64,000 nt of DNA from Janthinobacterium aquaticum. GTDB lineage: Bacteria; Pseudomonadota; Gammaproteobacteria; Burkholderiales; Burkholderiaceae_D. The stretch spans positions 62,001 through 126,000 of the forward strand of contig NZ_WFLK01000009.1 in NCBI RefSeq assembly GCF_009208565.1. Direction: 5' to 3'. Below are positions 55,933 to 63,010 of the stretch, in pieces (position 1 is the first letter of the stretch; every line of letters starts with the position of its first letter). The notes beneath the pieces were generated by a model. It was given only the letters and a program-made list of their open reading frames with translations. It did not search any database and was not told the origin of the DNA. The position numbers and the translations under genes are program-made.

Positions 55933-57120
55933 ATGAATACACTGACAAAGAATAATAGATGGGCATCTGTATCACTGATAGCGGCAATCCTGCTCGTTGC
56001 AATGAACCTGCGGGTGCCTTTTACTGGTGTCGCGCCCGTGCTGCCCTGGATTCAGCACGATTTCGGCCTCAATACCACCGCGGTCGGCTTGCTGACCTCC
56101 TTGCCGCTGTTTGCCTTTGCGGCATTTTCTCCGTTCGGCGCCTCGATCGCCGTTCGCTTCGGCCTGGAGCGTACCGTTTTCGGCGCACTGGCCCTGATTG
56201 CCGCCGGCGTGCTGATACGTTCCGGGGGAAACACATGGTTGCTGTATGGCGGCACGGTACTGATAGGCGCTGGTATTGCCTTGGGTAACGTCCTGCTGCC
56301 CAGTCTGATCAAACGCGATTTTTCGGCCAATGTGGTTTCCATGACAGGGGCGTATTCCATCACCATGGGCGCTGCCGGCGCCATCGGCTCCGCCGCAGTC
56401 ATTCCAATGACGCAGGCGTGGGGCTGGCGTGTTGCGCTTGCGATGTTCATCATCGTGCCGCTGGTGGCGCTGTTGGCATGGCTGCCGCAATGGAAGAAGC
56501 ATGGCAAAGCTGGCAGTTCCATCCGGCACCAGGGGGCAGGCGTTGCTGTCTGGCGCTCTCCGCTGGCCTGGCAAGTCACCCTGTTCATGGGACTCAATGC
56601 AATGCCCTTTTATATCGCGGTCAGCTGGCTGCCGACGATACTGATGGAGCATGGCACATCGGCAGCGGCGGCGGGCTCGCTGCACGGGACGCTGCAGTTG
56701 GCCACCGCCGTGCCAGGCCTGCTGATGGCAGCGGTATTGCGCCGGATGAAAGATCAACGCGCTGCGGCCGTGATTGCCAGCCTGATGTCTGCTGTTTCAA
56801 TGCTCGGCCTGATGCTGGCGCCATCGCTGGCGCTGCTGTGGTCGGTCGTGCTGGGATTTGGCTGTGGCGCCAGCATGATACTGGGCCTGACCTTTATCGG
56901 CCTTCGTACCAGCAATGCGAAAGACGCCGCTGCGCTGTCAGGCATGTCGCAGTGCGTAGGCTATCTGATGGCTGCTGCAGGGCCGATGCTGCTGGGCGCG
57001 GTACACGATGTCACCAAGGGCTGGTTCATGCCATTGCTGCTTGCAGCCGTTATTGGCGTTCTCGGCGCATGGAGCGGGTTGCTGGCTGGCCGGAACAGGC
57101 ATCTTGAGTCTGACGCGTGA
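55933..57120 (+). CDS. CynX/NimT-family MFS transporter, 395 aa
   Basis: Twelve predicted membrane segments. The N-terminal RVPFTGVAPVLPWI and FSPFGASIAVRFGLERT match CynX/NimT transporters (cyanate or 2-nitroimidazole). TTGAAGATAT precedes ATG 55933; the ribosome binding site is weak. The adjacent divergent AraC gene is its expected regulator. The natural substrate is unknown. Confidence 0.87.
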   Translation: MNTLTKNNRWASVSLIAAILLVAMNLRVPFTGVAPVLPWIQHDFGLNTTAVGLLTSLPLFAFAAFSPFGASIAVRFGLERTVFGALALIAAGVLIRSGGNTWLLYGGTVLIGAGIALGNVLLPSLIKRDFSANVVSMTGAYSITMGAAGAIGSAAVIPMTQAWGWRVALAMFIIVPLVALLAWLPQWKKHGKAGSSIRHQGAGVAVWRSPLAWQVTLFMGLNAMPFYIAVSWLPTILMEHGTSAAAAGSLHGTLQLATAVPGLLMAAVLRRMKDQRAAAVIASLMSAVSMLGLMLAPSLALLWSVVLGFGCGASMILGLTFIGLRTSNAKDAAALSGMSQCVGYLMAAAGPMLLGAVHDVTKGWFMPLLLAAVIGVLGAWSGLLAGRNRHLESDA

Positions 57121-57228
57121 TGGCATAGATGGTGGCCGCAGGCCCAGGGCGGCATCCACCTTTCCGATCTGTCATTTGACCCGCTCAAGGCGCCGCGCTA
57201 GTATCGGCTGCATGAGGGGGACTGATTG

Positions 57229-57633
57229 ATGACTACTTTCCTGAGTCTGGCTGGCGCCACGCTGTGCAGCATGCTCGTGTGTACAGCCCATGCTGCAGAG
57301 TGCCTGAAGTACGAGCCGGCCGTGGTGACCGTGTCCGGAGAGCTGCACCGCGCAACCTTTCCCGGCAGGCCCAATTTTGAAAGCATAGCCAGTGGCGACG
57401 AGCCGGAAACCGGCTTCTACCTGACGCTCAAAGAGCCGCTCTGCACGCAGGCCGATGCGGCTGGCGAGCAGGAAGCGCAGGAAAGCGTGCGCGAGGTGCA
57501 GCTGGTACTCACGCAAAAGCAGTATGCGCAGTGGCGTCCCAAGCTGGGCCAGCAGGTCACCCTGCGCGGCGGTCTGTTTGCTGCTTTTTCCGGCCATCAT
57601 CACGCACCGGTCCTGTTGAAGGTAGCGGACTGA
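57229..57633 (+). CDS. DUF4431 exported protein, 134 aa
   Basis: The signal peptide ends near AHAAE. The mature part follows the DUF4431 pattern: CLKYEPAVVTVSGELHRATF, PGRPNFES, a Cys in LKEPLC, and a terminal GHHHAPVLL. GAGGGGG lies 8 bases before ATG 57229. Periplasmic and probably beta-rich; two Cys may form a disulfide. Function unknown. Confidence 0.82.
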   Translation: MTTFLSLAGATLCSMLVCTAHAAECLKYEPAVVTVSGELHRATFPGRPNFESIASGDEPETGFYLTLKEPLCTQADAAGEQEAQESVREVQLVLTQKQYAQWRPKLGQQVTLRGGLFAAFSGHHHAPVLLKVAD

Positions 57634-57666
57634 CCGAGTTCCGCAGCACGCCCGTTTTCTGCTTTG

Positions 57667-57681
57667 TAGACGACCGGTCTA
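57667..57681. promoter_or_regulatory. NemR-like operator A, TAGAC-N5-GTCTA
   Basis: TAGACGACCGGTCTA, an inverted repeat with 5-base half-sites, located 23 bases before the regulator ATG. A near-identical copy precedes the reductase gene. A TATAGT at 57691-57696 may be the -10 and TAGACG the -35 (18-base spacer), so the site would cover the -35. The expected start falls at about the ATG, and there is no Shine-Dalgarno sequence. Confidence 0.75.
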
Positions 57682-57703
57682 ATTTTGTGCTATAGTGCGT
57701 TTC

Positions 57704-58315
57704 ATGAAAGCCGAATACACCGACATCCGCCAGCATATCCTCGACCAGGGCAAGGCCATCATTACCCGCAAGGGTTTTGCCGGCGTGGGCCTGAACGAGA
57801 TATTGACGGCCGCTGCCGTGCCCAAGGGATCGTTCTACCATTACTTCAAGTCCAAGGAGTTGTTTGGCGAGGCGATGCTGGCCGATTACGTGACGCGCTA
57901 CCTGGCCGAAATGGATTTGGTATTGTCCCAGCCAGAGCGCAGTGCGGCGCAGTCGTTGATGGACTACTGGGCCGGTTGGACCAGCGAGAGCCTGGACGGC
58001 AGCGGTTGCGATTGCCGCTGTCTGGTGGTCAAGCTCAGCAGTGAAGTTGCCGACATGTCCGAACCGATGCGCGTGACGCTGCAAGATGGCACCAGCCGCA
58101 TCGTGGCGCGCCTGGCGGTGGCCATGCAGCAGGCGGTGGCCGACGGTTCGCTGGCGCCGCTGCCTGACCCGGCGCATACGGCGCTGACGCTGTACCAGCT
58201 GTGGCTGGGGGCGGCGTTGCTGACCAAGCTGCGGCGCGACGCCAGCGCCTTGCAGGCAGCCTGGCAGGCTACTCTGGCGATGCTGCAGTTGCCAGCCGAT
58301 CAGAAAAGCGCATAA
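57704..58315 (+). CDS. NemR-like TetR-family repressor with CxCxC cluster, 203 aa
   Basis: The helix-turn-helix (about 25-50) reads LNEILTAAAVPKGSFYHYFKSKE, close to E. coli NemR. The ligand domain includes CLVVKLSSEVADMSEPMR, matching the NemR segment around its redox-sensing Cys106. Here the segment is GSGCDCRCL, giving C102, C104 and C106. NemR senses reactive electrophiles, chlorine species and methylglyoxal. Expected role: repress itself and the reductase/DJ-1 genes through operators A and B. ATG 57704 is preferred to GTG 57695. Confidence 0.85.
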   Translation: MKAEYTDIRQHILDQGKAIITRKGFAGVGLNEILTAAAVPKGSFYHYFKSKELFGEAMLADYVTRYLAEMDLVLSQPERSAAQSLMDYWAGWTSESLDGSGCDCRCLVVKLSSEVADMSEPMRVTLQDGTSRIVARLAVAMQQAVADGSLAPLPDPAHTALTLYQLWLGAALLTKLRRDASALQAAWQATLAMLQLPADQKSA

Positions 58316-58323
58316 GACAAGTA

Positions 58324-58356
58324 CGCGAATGAGCCAAGAAGTCATTCGCGTTTTTT
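58324..58356 (+). terminator. Intrinsic terminator after the NemR-like gene
   Basis: Perfect 9-bp stem CGCGAATGA (58324-58332) and TCATTCGCG (58342-58350), 9-base loop, then six T. It separates the regulator from the reductase operon, which has its own promoter. Confidence 0.88.
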
Positions 58357-58385
58357 AGAAAGCCAATCTAGACGACCAGTCTAAT
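58357..58385 (+). promoter_or_regulatory. Promoter of the YqhD-like operon with operator B (58369-58383)
   Basis: TAGAAA (58357-58362), 17 bases, TCTAAT (58380-58385, 5 of 6 to TATAAT). Operator B, TAGACGACCAGTCTA at 58369-58383, differs from operator A at one base and covers the -10. Bound repressor would block RNA polymerase. AGGAG at 58391-58395 serves the gene at 58402. Confidence 0.65.
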
Positions 58386-58401
58386 TGAAAAGGAGCACAC
58401 C

Positions 58402-59565
58402 ATGAAAAACTTTGAATTCCATAACCCGACCAAAATCGTGTTCGGCGCCGACAGCGTTGCCAAACTGGCGAAGCTGGTGCCGGTTGATGCGCGCGTATTG
58501 ATCCTGTACGGCGGCGCCAGCGCCGAGAAAACCGGCACGCTGGCTGAAGTGCGCGCCGCCCTGGCTGGCGCCGGGCGCCACGTGCAGGAGTTCGGCGGCA
58601 TCGAGCCCAATCCGAGCTATGAAACGCTGATGCGCGCCATTGAACAGGTGCGCCGCGACAAGCTCGACTTCCTGCTGGCCGTGGGCGGCGGTTCGGTGAT
58701 CGACGGCACCAAGTTCGTTGCTGCCGCAGCCTTGTATGACGGCGAGGCATGGGAAATTGCCGAGCAGGGTGGCGCCAACGTGCACCAGGCACTACCGTTT
58801 GCTGCCGTACTGACGCTGCCGGCCACCGGCTCGGAAATGAACAGCGGCGGCGTGGTGACGAAAAAAGCCACGCAGGCCAAGCTCAGTTTCCGCAATCCGC
58901 TGCTGTACCCGCGCTTTTCCATCCTCGATCCGGCCAAGACCTTTACCTTGCCGGCCAAGCAGGTTGCCAATGGCCTGGTGGACGCGTTTGTGCACACCAC
59001 CGAGCAGTACCTGACCTACCCGGTCAACGCGCGTGTGCAGGATCGTTTTGCCGAAGGCCTGCTGCAAACACTGGTCGAGATCGCCCCACAGGCGGTTGCC
59101 TCGCCGGACGACTATGAAACACGCGCCAACCTGATGTGGACCGCCACGCTGGCGCTGAATGGCCTGATCGGTGCCGGCGTGCCGCAGGACTGGGCCACCC
59201 ACATGATCGGCCATGAACTGACAGCCCTGTACGACATCGACCATGCGCGCACGCTGGCACTGGTGCTGCCGGCCCTGCTGGACGTGCAGCGCGAGCAGAA
59301 ACGTGGCAAGTTGCTGCAGTATGGCCAGCGCGTATGGGACATCAGCAGCGGCACGGACGACGAGCGCATCGACGCGGCCATTGCGCAGACGCGCGCCTTC
59401 TTTGAAGGCCTGGGCATACCAACCCGCCTGTCGGCCTATGAGCTGGGCCAGGACGCCGTCGAAGCGGTATTGAAGCAGCTTGAAGCCCATGGCATGACGG
59501 CACTGGGCGAACACCGCGATATCGACCTCGCGCGCAGCCGCCGTATTCTCGAAGCAGCACTGTAA
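58402..59565 (+). CDS. YqhD-like NADPH-dependent aldehyde reductase (iron-type alcohol dehydrogenase), 387 aa
   Basis: Reduces short aldehydes and methylglyoxal-type carbonyls. N-terminal NADP-binding domain with YGGASAEKTG and GGGSVIDGTK; metal-binding region with LVDAFVHTTEQYL, MIGHELTALYDIDHARTL. The start NPTKIVFGADS and the length of 387 aa match YqhD exactly. Regulated by operator B. The DJ-1-like gene follows after 34 bases. Confidence 0.9.
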   Translation: MKNFEFHNPTKIVFGADSVAKLAKLVPVDARVLILYGGASAEKTGTLAEVRAALAGAGRHVQEFGGIEPNPSYETLMRAIEQVRRDKLDFLLAVGGGSVIDGTKFVAAAALYDGEAWEIAEQGGANVHQALPFAAVLTLPATGSEMNSGGVVTKKATQAKLSFRNPLLYPRFSILDPAKTFTLPAKQVANGLVDAFVHTTEQYLTYPVNARVQDRFAEGLLQTLVEIAPQAVASPDDYETRANLMWTATLALNGLIGAGVPQDWATHMIGHELTALYDIDHARTLALVLPALLDVQREQKRGKLLQYGQRVWDISSGTDDERIDAAIAQTRAFFEGLGIPTRLSAYELGQDAVEAVLKQLEAHGMTALGEHRDIDLARSRRILEAAL

Positions 59566-59599
59566 GTCATACTTTTAATTTCACTGACAAGGACACACT

Positions 59600-60277
59600 A
59601 TGAACATCCTGATGGTACTGACCTCGCACGACCAACTGGGCAACACCGGCAAGAAAACCGGTTTCTGGCTGGAAGAATTTGCCGCGCCTTATTACACCCT
59701 GAAAGAAGCCGGCGCGACCCTGACGGTGGTGTCGCCCAACGGCGGCCAGCCGCCACTCGATCCGAAAAGCGATGAAGCCGATTCGCAGACCGACGCCACG
59801 CGCCGCTTCAAGGCCGACGCACAGGCGCAGGCCGTGCTGGCCAATACCGGCAAGCTGGCCGATGTGAAAGCCGCCGATTTTGACGCCGTGTTCTACCCGG
59901 GTGGCCACGGTCCGCTGTGGGACCTGGCGGAAGACCGCAACTCGATCACGCTGATCGAACAGATGATCGCTGCCGGCAAACCGGTCGCCGCCGTCTGCCA
60001 CGCACCGGGCGTGCTGCGCCATGTGAAAGGCGCCGATGGCAAGCCGCTGGTCAACGGCAAGCGCGTCACCGGCTTTACCAATACCGAGGAAGAAGCGGTG
60101 GGCCTGACCAATATCGTGCCTTTCCTGGTCGAGGACATGCTCAAGCAGAACGGCGGCGAGTACTCCAAGCTGGGCGACTGGCAGCCGTATGCCGTAACCG
60201 ATGGCCTGCTGGTGACCGGCCAGAATCCGGCTTCGTCGGAAGCGGCGGCTGAAGCGCTGCTGAAGTTACTGAAGTAA
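59600..60277 (+). CDS. DJ-1/PfpI-family protein, type 1 glutamine-amidotransferase-like, 225 aa
   Basis: The nucleophile elbow is AAVCHAPGVL. It opens MNILMVLTSHDQLGNTGKKTGFWLEEFAAPYY-like and has GATLTVVSPNGGQPPLDPKS, matching the HchA/Hsp31-related group of small glyoxalase-III-type proteins. In this operon it probably handles methylglyoxal or glycation damage alongside the YqhD-like reductase. Its 3' end overlaps the convergent phosphoesterase gene by 12 bases. Confidence 0.87.
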   Translation: MNILMVLTSHDQLGNTGKKTGFWLEEFAAPYYTLKEAGATLTVVSPNGGQPPLDPKSDEADSQTDATRRFKADAQAQAVLANTGKLADVKAADFDAVFYPGGHGPLWDLAEDRNSITLIEQMIAAGKPVAAVCHAPGVLRHVKGADGKPLVNGKRVTGFTNTEEEAVGLTNIVPFLVEDMLKQNGGEYSKLGDWQPYAVTDGLLVTGQNPASSEAAAEALLKLLK

Positions 60278-61075
60278 GGTGTCCAGTTCTACGATCCGGT
60301 TCGGATCGTAGAGCGCGTTTTCGGGCGTGCCGTCCGGGCACCGGTAGCCGCACGGGTTGCACACCACGCGGCAGGCGCCGATGCGGTAGTCGTGCGACGC
60401 ATGCATATGGCCGTGTACCCACAGATCGGCCTGTGCCGCCAGGGCGTCGAGCGGCGAGGCAAACGCGGGTGAACCGAGGTTGCCTGCGTACTGCGCCTCG
60501 ACCGACTGCATCGACGGCGCCATATGCGTGATCACCACGGTGCGCCCGTCAAACGGCTGCGCCAGCTGCTGCACCAGCCAGCGCTTGTGCTCCGCGTGCA
60601 GCGCGGCCGTATCCCCGACGCACAAAAGGCGCTTTTCTCTGCTGCTGCCCGTGCTGATATGCTTGTAGTCGGGCATATAGCTTTGCGCTGCTGTCATCGC
60701 CTCTTCACGGCGCTCCTCGCCAAACAGCAGAAAGTCGGTCCACAGCGTGGCGCCCAGAAAGCGTACGCCATCGATGATCACCGCCTCCTGATCGAGCAGC
60801 CGGATGCTGGCGCCTTTGACGTTGGCCTTCGCACAGGCCTTGCGTATGGCGTCCTGCATCTGCTCCAGCCGGTGGCCATAGCCCTCATGGTTGCCATGCA
60901 CATACAGCACCGGTAGCGCGCCAAAGGTGCGTGCGGCCCAGGTCACGGCGTTGCTGCCGGTGGCAATATCGCCAGCCAGTATCACCACATCGGGACGGCT
61001 TTGCGCCAGGTCGACGGCGGGTGTGGCGTTACCCCAGACTTCAAGGTGCAGGTCGGACAGGATCAGCAGACGCAT
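60266..61075 (-). CDS. Calcineurin-like metallophosphoesterase, 269 aa
   Basis: All metal-site motifs are present: LSDLHLEVW, ILAGDIATG, YVHGNHEGYG, VITHMAPS and HGHMHASHDY. Soluble, without signal peptide. Substrate unknown (nucleic acid or nucleotide phosphodiesterase is common). It starts 35 bases after the YjjJ-like gene on the same strand, so the two are probably co-transcribed. Confidence 0.87.
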   Translation of the reverse strand: MRLLILSDLHLEVWGNATPAVDLAQSRPDVVILAGDIATGSNAVTWAARTFGALPVLYVHGNHEGYGHRLEQMQDAIRKACAKANVKGASIRLLDQEAVIIDGVRFLGATLWTDFLLFGEERREEAMTAAQSYMPDYKHISTGSSREKRLLCVGDTAALHAEHKRWLVQQLAQPFDGRTVVITHMAPSMQSVEAQYAGNLGSPAFASPLDALAAQADLWVHGHMHASHDYRIGACRVVCNPCGYRCPDGTPENALYDPNRIVELDTLLQ

Positions 61076-61110
61076 ATTGGGCGGGTGGCAAAGGCGAAAG
61101 CATCATCGTA

Positions 61111-62466
61111 TTACAAAGCCGGCTGCAAGGCTTGCAAGCTGGCCAGATGCGGTTGCGCTACATCGTTCCTGAATGCGGCTGAAATGCGTGCGTCGTCCAG
61201 TACATCGCGCCAGAACTGCATGGCCATGGACAGGCAGCGCGGCAGGTGTCGCAGCGCCAGGCCGGCGCCCAGATTGGCTTGCCATTGCCGGGCAATGACT
61301 TCGCCATGCGAATTGGGGCGATACAACATGGGCAGCATGTCGTAGGCGGGCAGCAGGCGATAGGGCTGGTCGAAGGCCCAGGACAAGGCGAGGTTGCCAT
61401 GATGGCGGTCCGTATTGCCGATCAGCGCGCCATACAGATCGAGCACTTCTATTGTGGCCACATCGTGTGCCGGCAGCAGCTTCTGGCGCGCCAGCTCGTG
61501 CGCCACGGCAGTCCAGTTCTGATCGAGCATGCCCAGGTCGCCATCGAGCGCAGACAGGGTCACCATCGGCTGGCGCCCGTTCATGCCGATGCGGTCAAAG
61601 CGCACCACCTCAAGAAACAGCCGGCCGCCACCTTGCACGATGTCAGTCTGCGCGACGGCGATGTTTTCGCGTGCCAGCACATTCAATGCAAGATGTTCGC
61701 ACAGCAGCAAGTCAGCCCAGCGCTGGCCGCCAGCGGAGTCCAGCGGTGGTGAAAACTTGACCAGTACGTGTTCAATGCGCTCTGCAGGACCTGAACGCTG
61801 CAATACTGCGGTAAATTTGGGTTGTTCGCCGCCGGCGGAAGAACCGGGCGCTTCGCCCTGCATGGCGTCTTGCGCCATGTGCACATAGCGCTGTGCGCGC
61901 TGGTCTTCGGGTAACAGCGATTGCGCCAGCGTGGCCTGGTCGGCAAGATAGCGGGCGTAGGATTCGTTACCCAGTATCAGATTGCCCGCTGCCTGTTCGC
62001 TGCGGCAGGCGATGTACTTGAGCGCGTGCGCATCGGTCCAGCGCGAAATATCGGCAGGCAGCTCCAGTTCCGGATATTTGCCTGGCTCCATGCGCCCCAA
62101 AAAACCCTGCGGGCGCAAATCCTTGATAAAGAAGGGCAGGCCCTGGAACAGGCGCGGGCTATTGCGTTCCGCTTGCTCCAGCGTATAAAAGCCGCCCGCG
62201 AGCGCATCGAGCTGGCCTGCAGGCGTAATGCGGCCCATGCCGTCAATCTGGAATACCGGTACCGGCGTGGCGACGCCTGCAACGCTGCGGCTCAGGGCGT
62301 AGCGGCGCGTGCGGCCGGCGCCGAGGGTTACGCCCTGCTCAACGCATGCCCACAGGCGTGAGAAAGTCGGCTGGCTGATCCCCAGCGATTTTGTCAGTTG
62401 CGCCATGCCTACCGGGCCGCCGGCCAACAAGCGCAACAGTTCTTCAAGTTGTTCGTTGCGGGTCAT
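61111..62466 (-). CDS. yjjJ: YjjJ-type HipA-family kinase with fused helix-turn-helix, 451 aa
   Basis: The N-terminal winged helix-turn-helix (about 1-60; MAQLTKSLGISQPTFSRLW) is fused to a HipA-like kinase. The phosphate loop reads SSAGGEQPKF, the catalytic loop IGNTDRHHGN, and the metal Asp is in LLPAYDMLPM. In YjjJ (HipH) of E. coli the toxin carries its own DNA-binding domain and no separate antitoxin is encoded next to it, as here. All kinase residues are intact. Unrelated in detail to the HipA-like protein at 2617-3894. Confidence 0.88.
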   Translation of the reverse strand: MTRNEQLEELLRLLAGGPVGMAQLTKSLGISQPTFSRLWACVEQGVTLGAGRTRRYALSRSVAGVATPVPVFQIDGMGRITPAGQLDALAGGFYTLEQAERNSPRLFQGLPFFIKDLRPQGFLGRMEPGKYPELELPADISRWTDAHALKYIACRSEQAAGNLILGNESYARYLADQATLAQSLLPEDQRAQRYVHMAQDAMQGEAPGSSAGGEQPKFTAVLQRSGPAERIEHVLVKFSPPLDSAGGQRWADLLLCEHLALNVLARENIAVAQTDIVQGGGRLFLEVVRFDRIGMNGRQPMVTLSALDGDLGMLDQNWTAVAHELARQKLLPAHDVATIEVLDLYGALIGNTDRHHGNLALSWAFDQPYRLLPAYDMLPMLYRPNSHGEVIARQWQANLGAGLALRHLPRCLSMAMQFWRDVLDDARISAAFRNDVAQPHLASLQALQPAL

Positions 62467-62478
62467 TTTTGAAAAAAA

Positions 62479-62547
62479 TGAATAGATTAAATTAGGCTGT
62501 CTGTAGAGTGAAGTGTACGTTTTTTGAATAGAAAAGTGAATAGATTA
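62479..62547. promoter_or_regulatory. Iterated TGAATAGA motifs upstream of yjjJ
   Basis: TGAATAGATTA at 62479-62489 and 62537-62547, plus TGAATAGA at 62525-62532, all in the same orientation within 70 bases of the yjjJ start. Direct repeats in the promoter region suggest a binding site, possibly for the protein's own helix-turn-helix. Confidence 0.5.
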
Positions 62548-62560
62548 GCGCAAGGTTGGC

Positions 62561-62657
62561 GTAGGTCGGATTAGGCCCCGAAGGGGCCGTAATCCGACAA
62601 CATTTTTGGCCTCAACGATGTTGTCGGATTACGCGCTGCGCGCTAATCCGACCTACG
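62561..62657. repeat. Pair of REP-like palindromes between yjjJ and the rtcB leader
   Basis: Unit 1 (62561-62601) is GTAGGTCGGATTAGGCCCC/GGGGCCGTAATCCGACAAC; unit 2 (62620-62657) is GTTGTCGGATTACGCGC/GCGCGCTAATCCGACCTACG. They face opposite ways, like the pair at 640-721, and the flank after the right arm (CTCTTGAGTCGGAGGCATTA) resembles that at 726-745, so both loci derive from one composite element. Confidence 0.82.
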
Positions 62658-62738
62658 GTTCTCTTGAGTCGGAGGCATTACCGACAGAACCAATTTATTG
62701 AAGAAAACAACAGCTGATCATTTTTGCCATACTGGCGG

Positions 62739-62768
62739 TTGACAGCGCCGCGCCAGCAGGCGCAAAAT
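62739..62768 (+). promoter_or_regulatory. Probable promoter of the rtcB leader
   Basis: TTGACA (62739-62744, exact), 18 bases, CAAAAT (62763-62768, 4 of 6). Transcription would start near 62775, giving a leader of about 235 bases before rtcB. Confidence 0.5.
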
Positions 62769-62824
62769 TGCAGTCGATTCTGCTCACGCATTCATCCACC
62801 GACTACTTTACGAAAGGACGCAAC

Positions 62825-62863
62825 ATGCAATACCAGGCTAAACATCAAACGAATAAAAAATAG
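62825..62863 (+). CDS. Candidate leader peptide, 12 aa, upstream of rtcB
   Basis: ATG 62825 preceded by AAAGGA (62814-62819), encoding MQYQAKHQTNKK and ending in TAG at 62861-62863. The stop codon abuts the first hairpin of the following ladder. Size, ribosome binding site and position fit a leader peptide of an attenuator. Lys and Gln make up half of it. Confidence 0.45.
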   Translation: MQYQAKHQTNKK

Positions 62864-62947
62864 CCCCGTGCATGTTGCTCGGGGTCACTGATCCCGAGCC
62901 GGCGTTCTTTTAACCCCGGCGAGGAAACTCGTCGGGGTTTTGTTTTT
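62864..62947 (+). terminator. Hairpin ladder ending in a strong intrinsic terminator, upstream of rtcB
   Basis: H1: CCCCG (62864-62868) with CGGGG (62880-62884). H2: GCTCGGG (62877-62883) with CCCGAGC (62893-62899). H3: GCCGG (62898-62902) with CCGGC (62916-62920). H4: CCCCGGCGAG (62914-62923), GAAA loop, CTCGTCGGGG (62928-62937), then TTTTGTTTTT. Each hairpin shares bases with its neighbours, so H1+H3 and H2+H4 are alternative states. H4 is one of the best terminators in the window, yet it lies between a promoter and rtcB. It may instead be the end of a small RNA. Confidence 0.7.
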
Positions 62948-62982
62948 ACGGCGTCGCATTCATGCATGCGGCGGCCGTGGGC

Positions 62983-63006
62983 AAAACCTGGACACACCAA
63001 GGTTTT
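62983..63006 (+). promoter_or_regulatory. Hairpin covering the rtcB ribosome binding site
   Basis: AAAACCT (62983-62989) pairs perfectly with AGGTTTT (63000-63006) around a 10-base loop. The right arm contains the AAGG that serves as the Shine-Dalgarno sequence, 4-8 bases before ATG 63011. Pairing would hide it and lower translation. Confidence 0.55.
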
Positions 63007-63010
63007 ACAG

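Noticed and set aside
62561-62657. CRISPR repeats
   Set aside because: Repeated palindromes here and at 42973-43158 lack regular spacing and spacers. They are REP-like units.
62864-62940. tRNA or tRNA-like gene upstream of rtcB
   Set aside because: Length and the three hairpins invite the idea, but there is no T-loop GTTCRA, no acceptor stem closing the whole and no CCA end.
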